A DNA stretch of 64,000 bases, from the NCBI GenBank assembly GCA_026936335.1, contig JAPMXV010000034.1, positions 442,001 through 506,000 on the forward strand, given 5' to 3'. Below are positions 40,223-52,034 of the stretch, in pieces (within the stretch, counting starts at the first letter, position 1; the number at the start of each line of letters is the position of its first letter). The translations under genes and the position numbers were made by a program. The notes beneath the pieces were generated by a model, which searched no databases, was not told the DNA's origin, and saw only the letters and a program-made list of their open reading frames with translations. This stretch comes from Mantamonas sphyraenae (lineage: Eukaryota > CRuMs > Mantamonadidae).

Positions 40223-40339
40223 CGCATGGCAGGCAGCCATTGGGGCGTGTGTTGTTGTTGCGCATGTGCAACACCCTGGAATGAAATGTTGCGCAGTTCC
40301 ATCCACTCCATTCCTCGCTGCTGCGTTTCGCTCAAACTC

Positions 40340-40624
40340 ATGTCCACCGCCTACACTGTCCACTTGTACATCCGTCTTCCCAGTGACGAATCTGACAAGG
40401 CAACGCTGGAGCGTGTCACTGTGCGTGACCAAGGGGACATCGACCACCCGGACAAGGCAACGGAGGCGCTTGAGTGCTACAGGAGGCACTTCACCCCTCA
40501 GCGAGCGGCTCTGACCTCCGCCGACGATGTAGCCGACGATGCCATCACACATATTTCACAAGTGCTGTGGTCCCATGGCATTTCAGCGTGGGATGTCCAC
40601 GATGCAGCCGCAGACGAGGAGTGA
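40340..40624 (+). CDS. Small acidic protein, unknown
   Basis: 94 aa from the ATG at 40340; in-frame ATGs at 40226 and 40286 would lengthen it, but 40226 lies 4 bp after the preceding stop. Sequence landmarks are YTVHLYIRLPSDESDKATLERVT and DDAITHISQVLWSHGISAWDV. The composition is protein-like rather than low complexity. No motif or family recognised. It is convergent with the RBR-RCR gene (97 bp). Confidence 0.45.
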   Translation: MSTAYTVHLYIRLPSDESDKATLERVTVRDQGDIDHPDKATEALECYRRHFTPQRAALTSADDVADDAITHISQVLWSHGISAWDVHDAAADEE

Positions 40625-40721
40625 TTCAACTCCCTCCATCATCACCCTGGTCCCCGCCTGGTTTCACCGTGTTCCTCCCTTCCAACCCTCCATCTTCTTT
40701 GCTTGGGACTGAATTTGGATC

Positions 40722-43441
40722 TCAAAACTCTTCCATTTCCCTGCACAGCGCACAGCCAATGGCAAACTCTTGGCCGTTGGGCGGGTGTTTGATCTTCAAC
40801 GCACACTTGCTGCCTCCCTTGCACTTGGGCAGCTCCGACACGGGTTTCCGGTTCAAGTAATCGCCTTCGTTCTGTCTGCGATGGCAATCGCTGCAAAAGT
40901 GCGTGCTGCCCCAGCAGAACCACGTCGCCACGCTGCAGCAGAAGCGACACTTGTGCTCCATAAACTCAGTGCCGTGCTTGCTGCACTCCTGTCCGCCCAT
41001 CGTACTGCATCCACCACACACCAGCTCCTTTGGATTGAACTGGCCGTCCGCATCCTCCGCCAGAGCCTCCTCGCACGCCCGCTTTCCGCCAAAGTACGCT
41101 TTCTTGCACACAAAGCACGGGTAGTATGCAAAGACATGCATGGCATACTCCAGCGGCTGCTTGTGGAAGCGCGAGCTGCTGTCTGTCAGCTCCGTGGCCC
41201 CCCCCATGCCCTCGTACTTGAGTCTGCGCATCGCCTTGCCCTCCACATCGGCCTTCAAAGCCAGCACCGGGGCAAGGACCGTCTCCAGCGAGCTGTGCTT
41301 CATCTCTGTGTTGCACAGCGGGCAATCAATGAACCCAAACGAGATGCGTGCGCCCGGCCAGCGCTTTTGGATCTTGTCGCGCACGCAGTTGTAGTGGAAC
41401 GTATGGCCGCACTCCAGCTTCACGCACGGCGCGGCCTCCAGCGGATCCACCCAGCAAATGTTACAGTAGTCATCGCAGCGCTGCGTCGACATGGAAGAGG
41501 AGGAAGAGGAAGAGGAGGAGGAGGAGGAGGAGCAACAGGACAGCTCTGCGTTGCTGCAGCCAGGCTGCAGGCAGCCCAGGCATTCGCGTTCACCACGAAT
41601 ACCCAGGCAGGCATGGCCACACGAAAGCGTGGCGGTGCACGACAGGTTGCGCTTCAAAAGGCACTCCTCGTCGGTGCACACGTCGTACAACGCCGGATAA
41701 TTGCTGCTCTTGCTCACCGGCGCACGCGTCTCCTGCGTCAACATGGCCGTACAGAAGCGGCAGTGCTTGGCGTTCTTGTACGCCGCATACTGCGCACACG
41801 TGAATCCCACGTGGTACGGTTGCTCCTGGCACGCCGAGCAAAACACCGTGTTGCACTCCCGGCACCGGAACCGATGCTCCGCCTTGTGTGTCGCCGCCTC
41901 CAGGCTCAAGGCCTCGCCGCTTGCGTCTTTGTGCAGCCCCTTGGCCACCTCCGCCTGCAGGCGCACCAGGTCGCCCTTGGTCAATTGCACGCGCTCGATC
42001 ACCGCCTCGCATCCGTCGCCAGGACAGCGCACAAACACGCCGCTGCTCTCAATCATCTGCTCCAAACTCTGCTCCTGATAGTGCTGGTACTCGCGCGGCA
42101 TCATCAGCTTGCGCAGGTCCACGGCGTCTGCCAGCTCGCCACAGCCGGACACCGCACACTGAAACGCCACACAGTTGGCGTCCTCCTCCAACTGCGCGCA
42201 CACCTGTGCATATGCACACGGTGCACACATGCGGTGTTTGCACACACTCATGCAGTGCATCAATTCCTGGTGCACCAGACGCCCACACAGCCCGCACTCC
42301 TCGCGAATGGTCTGTGCCCCTGCATCCGACACCCCAACCTCCCCGGCCGTCGCCAATCCCGTGTGGTCACCCGTCGTCTCGGTACCAATCGTCGCCACAC
42401 GGGTGCCACCTGAGCCTGCTCGCTTGCCGCTCCCGACCGAAAACAGGTTCTCTGCAAGCGCATCCGCACCGTGGTCGCTGTTCAGAAACTCCATCAGCAG
42501 CCGATTCTCCTCCTCCTCCTGCCTGCGCTTGTCGTCCTCCTCCCATCGCCTGCTCAGATCCCGTGCCAGCTCTTCGTCGTCTGCCACTTGCTTGCGTCGT
42601 CGTTGGATTGTGTTCATCCCGGGGCTGCGCACGAGAGTTTTGAAATCCCGCAGCAGCGACTCCGCCTCGTCTTCCTCCTCGCTCTCGTCTTCAGAGAGTG
42701 TCGACGAACACGTGGACGCCCACTCGTCTCCGGTGTCATCCTCGTCCAGGTCACACCTGCTCTCCCGGTCCGACACCTTGCCAGGCGTCACCGGAGGCGT
42801 CACAAACTTTGGCCTGTGAAGCGCGTTGATCGCTTCCACCGACGCCGTTAGCATGTTTTCCAGCTGCTCCAGCTGCGCGTCCATGTCCTCGTTTGCCTCT
42901 TGGTCCAGAATACGGTCCATCAGATCGCCCATGTTCAACTGCTTGCGGCTGTGTGGCACCCCACGCGGTCAGCACCGTGTCCCAACTTGAATTTCCGCTG
43001 GCCGTTGCAAAAAGCGCGCCAACACCTCCTCCGCCGCCTCGCTTACCTTTGTTTCTTGCTGTGTGGCGAAGGCGTGCACGACAGCCACGTCTCAATGCTC
43101 TCTGGTTGCGGTTCTGGCGTGTCGTAGGTCAGATGCGGCCCGCAGCTGCTCACCCGGCGGCTGTACGCATCAAGCAGCATCGGAGACGCGGACGAAAACG
43201 ACGCCACGCTCGTATCGCTTGACATCATGGTGGACCCCTCGCAGCAGTCTGCCAGATGCGATTCAATCTGATGGTCCTCCTTGGGTGTCCCACACAGGGA
43301 GCATTCCCACATGTCCTGCTTCTTGGACCCACGCAGCCGCGGCTGCTGCCTGTCGTTTTCCTTGTCTCCACCTCCCGGGAACGCCACCTGCTTCAGCAGC
43401 TGTTCCACCGTCGGAGCCGTTGGAATTGCCGAGTCTTGCAT
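40722..43441 (-). CDS. Ubiquitin ligase combining an RBR-like module with a MYCBP2-type RCR module
   Basis: Exons 43441-43047 and 42948-40722 give 873 aa. Order: a C2HC finger (CSLCGTPKEDHQIESHLADCC, about residues 55-78), a charged region, a RING-like Cys cluster (CGLCGRLVHQE...CKHRMCAPC, about 350-380), an IBR-like cluster (CRECNTVFCSACQEQPYH, about 495-510), a Ser run, then a second RING (CNICWVDPLEAAPCVKLECGHTFH) and the tandem-cysteine region. The last 240 residues match the MYCBP2/PHR C-terminus block by block: FGFIDCPLCN, YYPCFVCKKAYFGG, KELVCGGCS, CRFCCSVATWFCWGSTHFC and PPNGQEFAIGC. In MYCBP2 that RING-Cys-relay unit passes ubiquitin between two cysteines and esterifies Thr. No other part of giant MYCBP2 is present. 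Confidence 0.8.
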
Positions 43442-43550
43442 GGCTGAATCTCTTCTGTATTTTCCTTTTGTTGTTGCGGTTGGCGGGGACGGCGCTCGAC
43501 CTGTTGCAGTCCAGCCAAACCGCCCACCATATTGCCTTGCACACACCCTC

Positions 43551-46073
43551 TCACGGTTCCCACGCCTCCAAGTTGTCCACAACCTTGGTGCGCACCTTTC
43601 GTTTGCGAACCACCTGCTGGGTCATCGCATCCACGCTCTCCTGCTCGTCCACACGATGATACTTTTGCTGGTGCGAGTCCAGCTTGATCAGACCCACCCC
43701 TTCCTCGCGCTCTGGTTCCAGAAGCGTCACATTGTGGTGTGGGTTGTACAGGCGGATGCCCAGGTCGTGGAAGATTTGCATCAACTTGGAATACGTGCGT
43801 GACTGCACATCGAGACGCTTTTCCGTCTGCTGCCACGTGAACGATCCCATCACGTAGAGTTCCACCACTGCCTTGAAGCCGTCCATCTGAACAATGACCA
43901 CCTGCAGCCGCTCGTACGGGTCGTAGTCCTGCGGACGCTCGCGACACCACGCCTGCAGCGTGGGCTCAACCTTGGCAAACTGAGCCGCCGTCGTGTTGGC
44001 ATTCACCGTCACGGTCATCCACAGCCAACACGCCCCTCCTTCGTTGCCGTTGTGCAGGCGCATTTCCCGCAGCTGTTTGTTGGTGAAGCGGATGCCCTTG
44101 CCGTTCCACGTGCGGATCTCTGTCGTTTGCAGCGAGATGCGGTGCACCACACCGTGTTCGATGCCCGGAAGAAACAGGCGGTCGCCCACCACAAACGGAC
44201 GCACCAGAAGGATAAACACCAGATCCTCAAACAGGGTCGCCAGCAGGTTGCCAAACACAAACGAGCCCGACAGCACAAGCGATGAGAATCCAAGCATGAC
44301 TGTCGTCGCATCCTGTCCAAACAGAATGGCTGCCAGCACTGCCAGCAGTATCAAGGACAGGCCGTGCGCCAGTCGCTCCACTCCGAGGAAGATGGCGTCG
44401 TGGTTAGCCAGCGTGAGTGCCAGGTTGCGTCGACTCCGGTACATGTTCACCACTGCACGTTTGCACACACGTCGCGTGATCACACCGTCGCCGTGCATGT
44501 CAAACAGATCAAACGCACGCTGTGCAATCGATGGATCCTGTGCGTTTGCAAACAGACGTTCAAACACCTCCCGAGGAATAACCCCGCGCGAATGCTCGTT
44601 CGACAGTCGATCGCCCGAGATCCGATCCATGCTCTGTCCCGATGGTCTCTCCGAGTCTGATTCGCTCGATATGTCCACCTCGTGCACTTCCGGCACCGTC
44701 TTCATGCCCGGAGAAGAGCGCTGTTTTCCCAATGCTCCCGCCTGCCCGCTCAACATGGACGAGCTGGAGTTCCGTTCCATGTCATCCAACGCACTTGAGC
44801 TCACATTGCGTCGCATGCCACTGCCGTTGCCAAAGTTTGCCTTCTTGGCTGCTGCGCGGCTTTCCATTTGCCTCAGGTCGTCCAGCTCACTCTCGTTCAA
44901 CATCGTTGTACTGCGTCGAGTGAGCCTGCCCTTGGCCTTGATCTTGGGTCCGCCTGCTCTCGCCGCCGGCCTATCCGCTTCCATCATCCGTTCAATGTCC
45001 GAACTCGTTGCAGCTCGCGCGATCTCGGTCGGCGGTCGCGACGACATCCCGCCTGCATTGCGTTGGGGCACGCGAAGGAGCTGCGATCCGTTCGCCCCTT
45101 GCTGTGACGCCCCATGGTTCCCACCTGCGCCTGCACCAACGCGCTTTACCACGCGGCGACGCTGGTTGCGCCGCGTGTTGTAATGGTCGAAAATGCGATT
45201 CGAGAGCAGCACCGCCTCTTTCACCGAAGAGACATCCAGATTGTCGTCCACCAGTTGAAGCTTACGAAACTTGAGCGTTCGCATCATGTCCATAAACGTG
45301 CCCGTCGTGCGCAGCTGGTTCGTTGCCGAACGTCCGCGCTGCAGCGTGCCCAGCACTGTTTGCACAAACATGGCATCCCTCATGCGTTCATAGAACTGCT
45401 CATGGTGAAACTCGGCCGCAAACCAGCGCACGGCCACAATGATGAACACGCTCATGAGCGTGGAGGCTACAGCAAGGATCAGCAGCGGCCGCACAACCGT
45501 CAACCGTGTGCCGTTGTAACACAGCTCCCACGCCACCAGGATGCTGGTGAATGAAAAGAACTGCGAGAGGCGATCGGGTACGTACAGTGACAAGAAGTTC
45601 AGCTTGCTGCGCTTGCCTTCCAGGAGTCCGGTACGAATCAGGTCCAACACCTGCAGTGTGCCTTCCATCCAGAACGACCAGCTCAGAACCGTCGTGCCAA
45701 CAATCCACGTCCATCCATACGCGCTCGTGTTGTCCCACGTGCCCCAGTTCAGCTGCGAGTCGGCGACAAGCACGCTGCCCGCCGCAAGGAACAGGAACAC
45801 CCACAACACCCGCTTCCATCGCAATTCCGACCAGCACGACGTGTCCTCGTCATCATCCTCGTCGTCTTCCGTGTCTCGCTTACCTGCAGGTTGTGAAGTG
45901 CCCGTGGAGCCCTCGCTTGTCCTGCTTTCCGGTCCGCGTTCGCTTTCCTTCCCTTTCGCCGAATCCTGTTCCTCGGTTGCGCGGTCCAGCTGGATTTCCA
46001 GCAACTCATGTGTCACCCTCGAGCTTGGCTCCGCTTCCTCTATTGGATGGAATGGAACCTCTGGATCTTGCAT
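43551..46073 (-). CDS. MscS-family mechanosensitive channel with EF-hand
   Basis: Intronless, 840 aa. Three N-terminal hydrophobic segments (VLWVFLFLAAGSVLVADS and two more) are followed by a long disordered, Ser/Arg-rich cytosolic loop (about 270-480). An EF-hand-like segment, FDLFDMHGDGVITRRV, lies just before the pore. The pore helix pair (LSLILLAVLAAILFG and LVLSGSFVFGNLLATLFEDLVFIL) leads into the MscS beta domain (VRPFVVGDRLFLPG, HRISLQTTEIRTWNGKGIRFTNKQL). This order matches fungal Msy1/2 and plant MSL channels, which release ions on membrane tension; the EF-hand implies Ca2+ control. One EF-hand Asp ligand is replaced by Met/His, so binding is uncertain. Confidence 0.92.
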   Translation of the reverse strand: MQDPEVPFHPIEEAEPSSRVTHELLEIQLDRATEEQDSAKGKESERGPESRTSEGSTGTSQPAGKRDTEDDEDDDEDTSCWSELRWKRVLWVFLFLAAGSVLVADSQLNWGTWDNTSAYGWTWIVGTTVLSWSFWMEGTLQVLDLIRTGLLEGKRSKLNFLSLYVPDRLSQFFSFTSILVAWELCYNGTRLTVVRPLLILAVASTLMSVFIIVAVRWFAAEFHHEQFYERMRDAMFVQTVLGTLQRGRSATNQLRTTGTFMDMMRTLKFRKLQLVDDNLDVSSVKEAVLLSNRIFDHYNTRRNQRRRVVKRVGAGAGGNHGASQQGANGSQLLRVPQRNAGGMSSRPPTEIARAATSSDIERMMEADRPAARAGGPKIKAKGRLTRRSTTMLNESELDDLRQMESRAAAKKANFGNGSGMRRNVSSSALDDMERNSSSSMLSGQAGALGKQRSSPGMKTVPEVHEVDISSESDSERPSGQSMDRISGDRLSNEHSRGVIPREVFERLFANAQDPSIAQRAFDLFDMHGDGVITRRVCKRAVVNMYRSRRNLALTLANHDAIFLGVERLAHGLSLILLAVLAAILFGQDATTVMLGFSSLVLSGSFVFGNLLATLFEDLVFILLVRPFVVGDRLFLPGIEHGVVHRISLQTTEIRTWNGKGIRFTNKQLREMRLHNGNEGGACWLWMTVTVNANTTAAQFAKVEPTLQAWCRERPQDYDPYERLQVVIVQMDGFKAVVELYVMGSFTWQQTEKRLDVQSRTYSKLMQIFHDLGIRLYNPHHNVTLLEPEREEGVGLIKLDSHQQKYHRVDEQESVDAMTQQVVRKRKVRTKVVDNLEAWEP

Positions 46074-46124
46074 GCAAATGGCTGGGCAAGCTGGGGCGGC
46101 GATTTCGAACGTGGAAGGCTTTCT

Positions 46125-49100
46125 TCATTCTCCCTCACCGTCCTGACTGCGAAGCCTGCTCACGTCCAACTCCTGCACAGACACCAGTTCGCCACTGCGC
46201 ACAGTCACCCCCATGCGCACGGCATCTGGGCGCCGCATGGGCGACGTCATCGTCGCCGCAAAGTCGAATCCCTCCGCCTCCTCGTCACCGCCATCCAACC
46301 CCAATCCTTCCGCAGAGTCGGCGCTCACCTCAAAGAACTGTGACTGCGACAAAGTGGGGTCCGTTACGTTGAGCACGTCCAACTCGTCCTGCGTCAAGTC
46401 CAACCCTTCCAGATCGATGTCCTCGTTCTCCAACACGTCGCGGTCCTCGTCCTCGTCCTGCGTTTCCTCCGGCACGTAGAGCGTGGGCACAGTGATGCCA
46501 CCAGTACCGCCGCCTGCTCCACTGCGAGACAGCGACGACGACGTCTCGCTGCTTCCGCCGGCCACGCGGGCACTCCACGCCGACCCTGCAAAACTTGTGC
46601 TCTGGCTGCTGCTTTGGCTGCGACTGTATGCGCTCGTGCTTGTGCTGCTGCTCCTGCTTCCGTGAGAGGTGCCGTCGTGCACTCCAACTTCGTCGTCGTC
46701 TCCGTCGGACTCGTCATCCTCGAATTCGTCGTCGTCGTCGTCGTCTTCCACCAGCTCTTCCACCTCTTGACTCGTTTGCATCATCTTGGCATACACTCGG
46801 TCGCCCAGGATTGACCGGATGCGATCTTCCGCGCTCATCTCACTCAGGTTGCCTGTGCTTTCGCCCAGGTCGCTGCTTGTTGTCAAATCAGTCCCCCCGT
46901 ATCCGTCCCTCCCTTCCTCGTCGCTGTCCACATCTCCTTGGTCGTCTTCCGCACCCATGTTCCACGTCGTATCGTTGCCCAGTGTCTGCAGCAGGCTGTC
47001 CAGCAGCTCATTTGTCGCGCCGCTCAGCTCCACTTCGTCCTCCGTCAACGCCTGCGACGTGTCCACCTTGCGTGCGGCCGTGCTTCGTGTCAATGTGTCC
47101 ACACTGCGTGCCGTGCGCTTCGTTGCCACCTTTTCCTCGTCCTCTGCCGCCGTCGCCGACCTGTTTCCCACGTCTCCGATAGTTCTGCTCCCCGAGTGGC
47201 TCTCCACAAAACGACGGTACCGCTTGTCCATGGCCACTTCCACCGTCTCTGTCTGCGTTGTCACCACACTTGCACCCGCACTCGGTCCCTCATCATCGTT
47301 GTCGTTGTCGCCGTCGTCGTCGTCGTCGTTGTTGTTCTCGTTGCCACTCTCAACCTCGTCTTTCTCCTCGTCCTCCCCTTTCTCCTCTTCCTCTTCCTCC
47401 TCCTCGGCAATCACTTCCTCATCAATCACGCGCCCATCGTTGGTGATTTCCTCCTCGTCCTCTTCTTGCTGTTCCTCCTCTCTGCGGGTCGCAGACTCTT
47501 CCAGGCGCGAGTGCGAGAACGAGCTCTCGTTCAGCTTGCGCGACACAAATCGAGTCCACTCGCGCTGCAACAGCGTTTGCATGCCCGAACTAGCCACCAC
47601 AGGCGCCGTGTCGTCCTTCTCGGCACGCACACTGGCTTCGCTTTCGCTTTCACTCGACTCACTCATGATGCCGCTCACCAACAATGCATCCTCCGCCTTG
47701 ATGGTCGGGATGCGTGAAATCAGGCCATCCAACGAGTTCAGAGCTGCCTGCATGCTTACTTTGACCCTGCTCAGTACAAGCGACAGGTCGCGGTCCAGCA
47801 CGCCCGTGTTGCTTGCCGCCAGTTGCACGGTGTGGATCACCACCCCGCACAGCTTCTTCACCTCGTGTACGTGGCGTGCCAGCGACATTCGGTTGTCCTC
47901 GTCACACATGGACTTGAGCACGCTGCTGCACACAAACTTGCCTGTGCGCACTAGCCTGCTCATGCTACCGGCCGCCGCTGCATTGTGGCCATCAATCACT
48001 TCCTTGTCCACGCTCACACTCTCGCCAAACGTGCCCGACGCTGCCAGCAACGACGCAAGCGGGTTCGCCAGAGACTCCACCGCCGCATGGATCGTCACCG
48101 CCAGCGTTTCGTCGCTCATCCTCGCCGCCTGTGCACGCAGCGCAATCTGAGCGTACTCATCGAACTGTTTCGACGATGCCTGCAGCATATCGGCCACACG
48201 TGCCGTGCCACGGTACCCCTCGCCACCTCCGCTGCCCTTCTTGCCGCCGCGCCGGCCCTTGCGTCGCTTTCCACCCTTCTTGCCACCCTTTCTGCGCTTG
48301 CTGCTGCTGCTTCCTGCACGCTGCATACCCTGCGGAGGCGAAAACGGAAATTCTTTCAGGTCCAAATCGCCGCCCGATTGTCCTGTGGAGCTTGTGAGTG
48401 AGTGCGACGTCGGATACGGCGACGCAGGCACCTCTGCCTGTCGTACTTCCTTGGGCGTAGCCGGAAACTCCTCTTCCGTCGCAAGGGTCTCTGTTGACGA
48501 TCGCATGCTCGTATCCAACGAGTGCATGCTGATGCCCGACGCAGGCGTACCACTGCCAGCCGCTTCTCCACCAAACCGTACTCGCGCCCCTGGACGACTC
48601 CATCCCAGCCCTTCCTCCTGCTCTTCTGCCTCTTCGCCCTCGTAAGCCTCCACGCTGGCTTTGCTCGTCTCAAAGTACTTGGACATGTCCTGTTTCTCCT
48701 GGCCATCCCACTCAGCTTCCTCTTCCTCGTTCAGAGGCACCTCCACTTCCTCCACGGGCAAAGTGGCATCCACCTCTTCCTCCTCTTCGTCTTCTTCCTC
48801 CTCTTCGTCCTGTCCGGGAGACTGAACATGGAAAAACATGGGTTTCGGGCTTGGCGACCGCACCATCGTCTCACGGTCCACAACCAACACCGAATGCTTC
48901 TCGGATGCCTCCTTGGACGTCGTGGCCCTCTCTACCACAATAGTGTCACCGTTCACCACCAGCATCGGCACACCCTCGTCGCTCACCGCTGCTTGTTGCA
49001 GTTCCTGCTCATCACGTTGCTGCTGCTGCTGCTGCTGGACAGACGCATCGTCCATGGCGGTCTCGTCCACTTTGTTCTGCTGCTGCATACGTGCTTCCTC

Positions 49101-50322
49101 CTCCTCTGCATCCATCAAACCACGCAGCTGCTTCAATTCCTTCGCCTGAGCAAAGATCTGTTTCAACTTCTCCCGATCGCTTGCACCGATGCCATCCGGA
49201 ATGTGGATGCCGTCATCGTCGCCACCACTTCCACCACTGCTACTGCCACCGCCGCCCACACTCTCTGCAACAGCATCGTATTCCCCCTCGGCCTTTGCCA
49301 CGTCATCGTCGCGCATCCCGTCGACATCACCCAAAGTGTTCAACGCCAGGAACGACGGGAATCCGCGATCCTCTGCAATGGTGGCATCTTCCAAAGGAGT
49401 CACAAAATCCTCTTCGAAATCCTCCTCCAGCATTTGCCTGCGCCTGCGTTCGTCCGTGGCATCGCGCAACTTTGTACCTCCACGCATGGCCGCCTCCACG
49501 CGGTCACGATGGGCAACCAGCTGCCTACGCACCTGCCGCTCCAGACTGTCCAGCCGCTCCAGGTCCTCCTCCAGCTGCACCTGCTCGTTGCGCTTGTGCA
49601 GCTGCTTGGCTGCCTCCTGGTACCGCTTCGATGCCTCCTTGCGACCCTTCTCCGCCCGCTTCTTGCGCGACAGCGAATCCACCTTGGAGCGCTCCGCCTC
49701 GCTGCGTGCAAGATCCATCGCACTCTTTGGTGCTCCACGCTTCTCCTCGTCCAACACAATCACAGGATGGGACCGTTTGCCCGGCACACGCACGCCACGG
49801 CTGGTTTCCACCTGCGCTGCTGCCGCCGCCACATCCACCGCGTCTGCGCCTGCTGCCATGGCCGCTGCCACAGCCGCCGCCGTGTCCTTGTGCATCACTC
49901 CGCCCACAAGCTTCGACGATTCCTTCTCTTCCACCTTGGCCGCGGTGCTCTTCCTTGGCATCGTGCCCTCCTTCTTCTGCACCTGGATGAATGGCTTGCG
50001 TCCGGCACCTGTCCCACCGCGTCGCAGTCCTCCACGTGCACCCGCTGCTGCTGCTGATCCGGGTGTCGTGCGCATTCCTGCGCCCGCGCCTGTGTTGCTG
50101 GTGTTGCTTGCGTTGCTGCCGCCACTGCTTCCTCCGCTGCCAGCCGATCCACCCACTTCGCTTTCGCTCTCGCTGTCAAATGTCTTGACCTGCGAATCTC
50201 CAAACGTTACTGAGCGGCGACGCACCCGTTCGCCCTCGCCTCCGGCCTTCATGGCTGCGGCTGTCTTGCTGTAGTGATCGGCGCTGCCGACCCCGCCAGA
50301 TCCCGAACTTTTGCTGCCTCCA

Positions 50323-50354
<32 letters not shown>

Positions 50355-51991
50355 CTCGTGGCCTCCACTGCTGCTGCTCTCGTGGCCGCTGTCCACATGC
50401 TCGCCCACCGGCACGCCATCCATTTCGTGAGCACGTGACACGCCGCTCGCATTCATGGCCATCTGCCGCGACACCTCTTCTTTGACCCGAGCGTCCATCT
50501 CCCTGCGCACCTGCTCCTCCAATGACTCTCCGGGGCGCTCCTTGGTGCTCGGGATAATCTCTCCCGTCTCCAGCTCGCCCAACACCGACGCCGTACTCAT
50601 GCCCAGGTTGCTCTTCAGATGGGCATTCGTCACGTTGCTGCTGCTTCCGCCGCTGCTGCTGCCTCCCTCGCCCTCGTCGCCCGTGTCAAAGATGTTTCCG
50701 GTTGCGTGGCGCGGACGCACGCCGCCAATGTTTGCCATCTTGCGTGCTCGGATGGCTTCGATTTCCACCATCCGCTCACGCTCCGCACGCGCTTCCGCCA
50801 GTGCCAACGCCTTGGCCTGCGTTTCCAAACGCACGTCTTCCAATTCTCTCTGGATGGCCAACGCTTCCTCCTGCGCCTCCATCTTTGCGCGTAGCTGAGC
50901 CTGCCGAAAGGCATCCAGCCCGGCCACCGCCGCCTGCTGCACCGCCTTTTCGATGCGCTCCTTCGAGTCGTTCTCCAGTTCAATGTCCTCGTGTCCACTG
51001 CGGTGCCACTCTTCGATAATCCGCTTCGCCTTGGCCTGCCCCAGCGTCTGTGCGCTCCGCAGCCGCTGCTCCAGCTTCGGCGCACGTGGTGCACGGTCCG
51101 CCACAGGATGCCGAAACCTCTGCACACTGACATCGTGGTACCGTGTGTTGCTGTACTCGTCCTTCGTGCGCACGCGTCCGCCGCTCGCCTGGAACTTGGC
51201 TTCGTGTTCCTTCAACGCCTCAAACTCCTCCTTGATCTCCTCTTCCGCCTCCTGTTTCTCACGGTATTCCTCCACCAAATGCTGCGCACGCGCACGTTCG
51301 TGCTCCTTGAGACGCCTGCGAAACTCTTTTGCCTCCAGAGCCGCGCGCTTCTGCTCAAATTCGGCTTGCTTCAGCTCGTGCATCGCCGCCTCAAACATTG
51401 CCCTTTCCTTCTTCCGATGCTTGGCCCAGCCCATGCCCGCTCGTGTCGCCTGTTGTACACTGAGCTTGTTTTGGTCGTACGCTGCGTTGTGAGCCTGTCC
51501 AATCTCACCGGCCAGTCGCTCCAGATCTGCCACCACCTGTTTCTCTTCCCGCACCCGTTTGTCGTGCCACTCCCGTTCCAACACGCCCAACAATTGCTCT
51601 TTGTGGCTTTGCTTTGCCTTCATCTCTCTGCGTCGCTGCTGCGCCGCCCACAGCTTCTCTTGCTCGCGCACCTGCAGCAGCCTGTTCAACCGCCGCTGCC
51701 GATGGTCTTCCGCAATGATGGCTGCCTCCTCGTTTGGACTCGGTCTCATGGTCCCCTTGGGCACGCGTACATCCCCTTGCGTCTCTTTGCCCGCCACCAC
51801 ACGCACCACATCCCGACGCTGTTTCTGACCCATGGCTGCCGTCGCCTGTCGGACTGTCCGCACGCGTGCCACTACACGCCGCTCACGTCGCTGCCGTCCG
51901 ATTTCAATCATTTGGCTGTGCTCACGCTCCGTAATGTACTCTTTCTCGGCCAAGTAGTCCAGCAACGCACGCTCGTGAGCCGCAAGTGCGT

Positions 51992-52034
<43 letters not shown>

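Noticed and set aside
40770-42413. 547-codon open frame on the plus strand
   Set aside because: Antisense to the zinc-cluster part of the RBR-RCR ligase; Ala/Leu/His-rich shadow.
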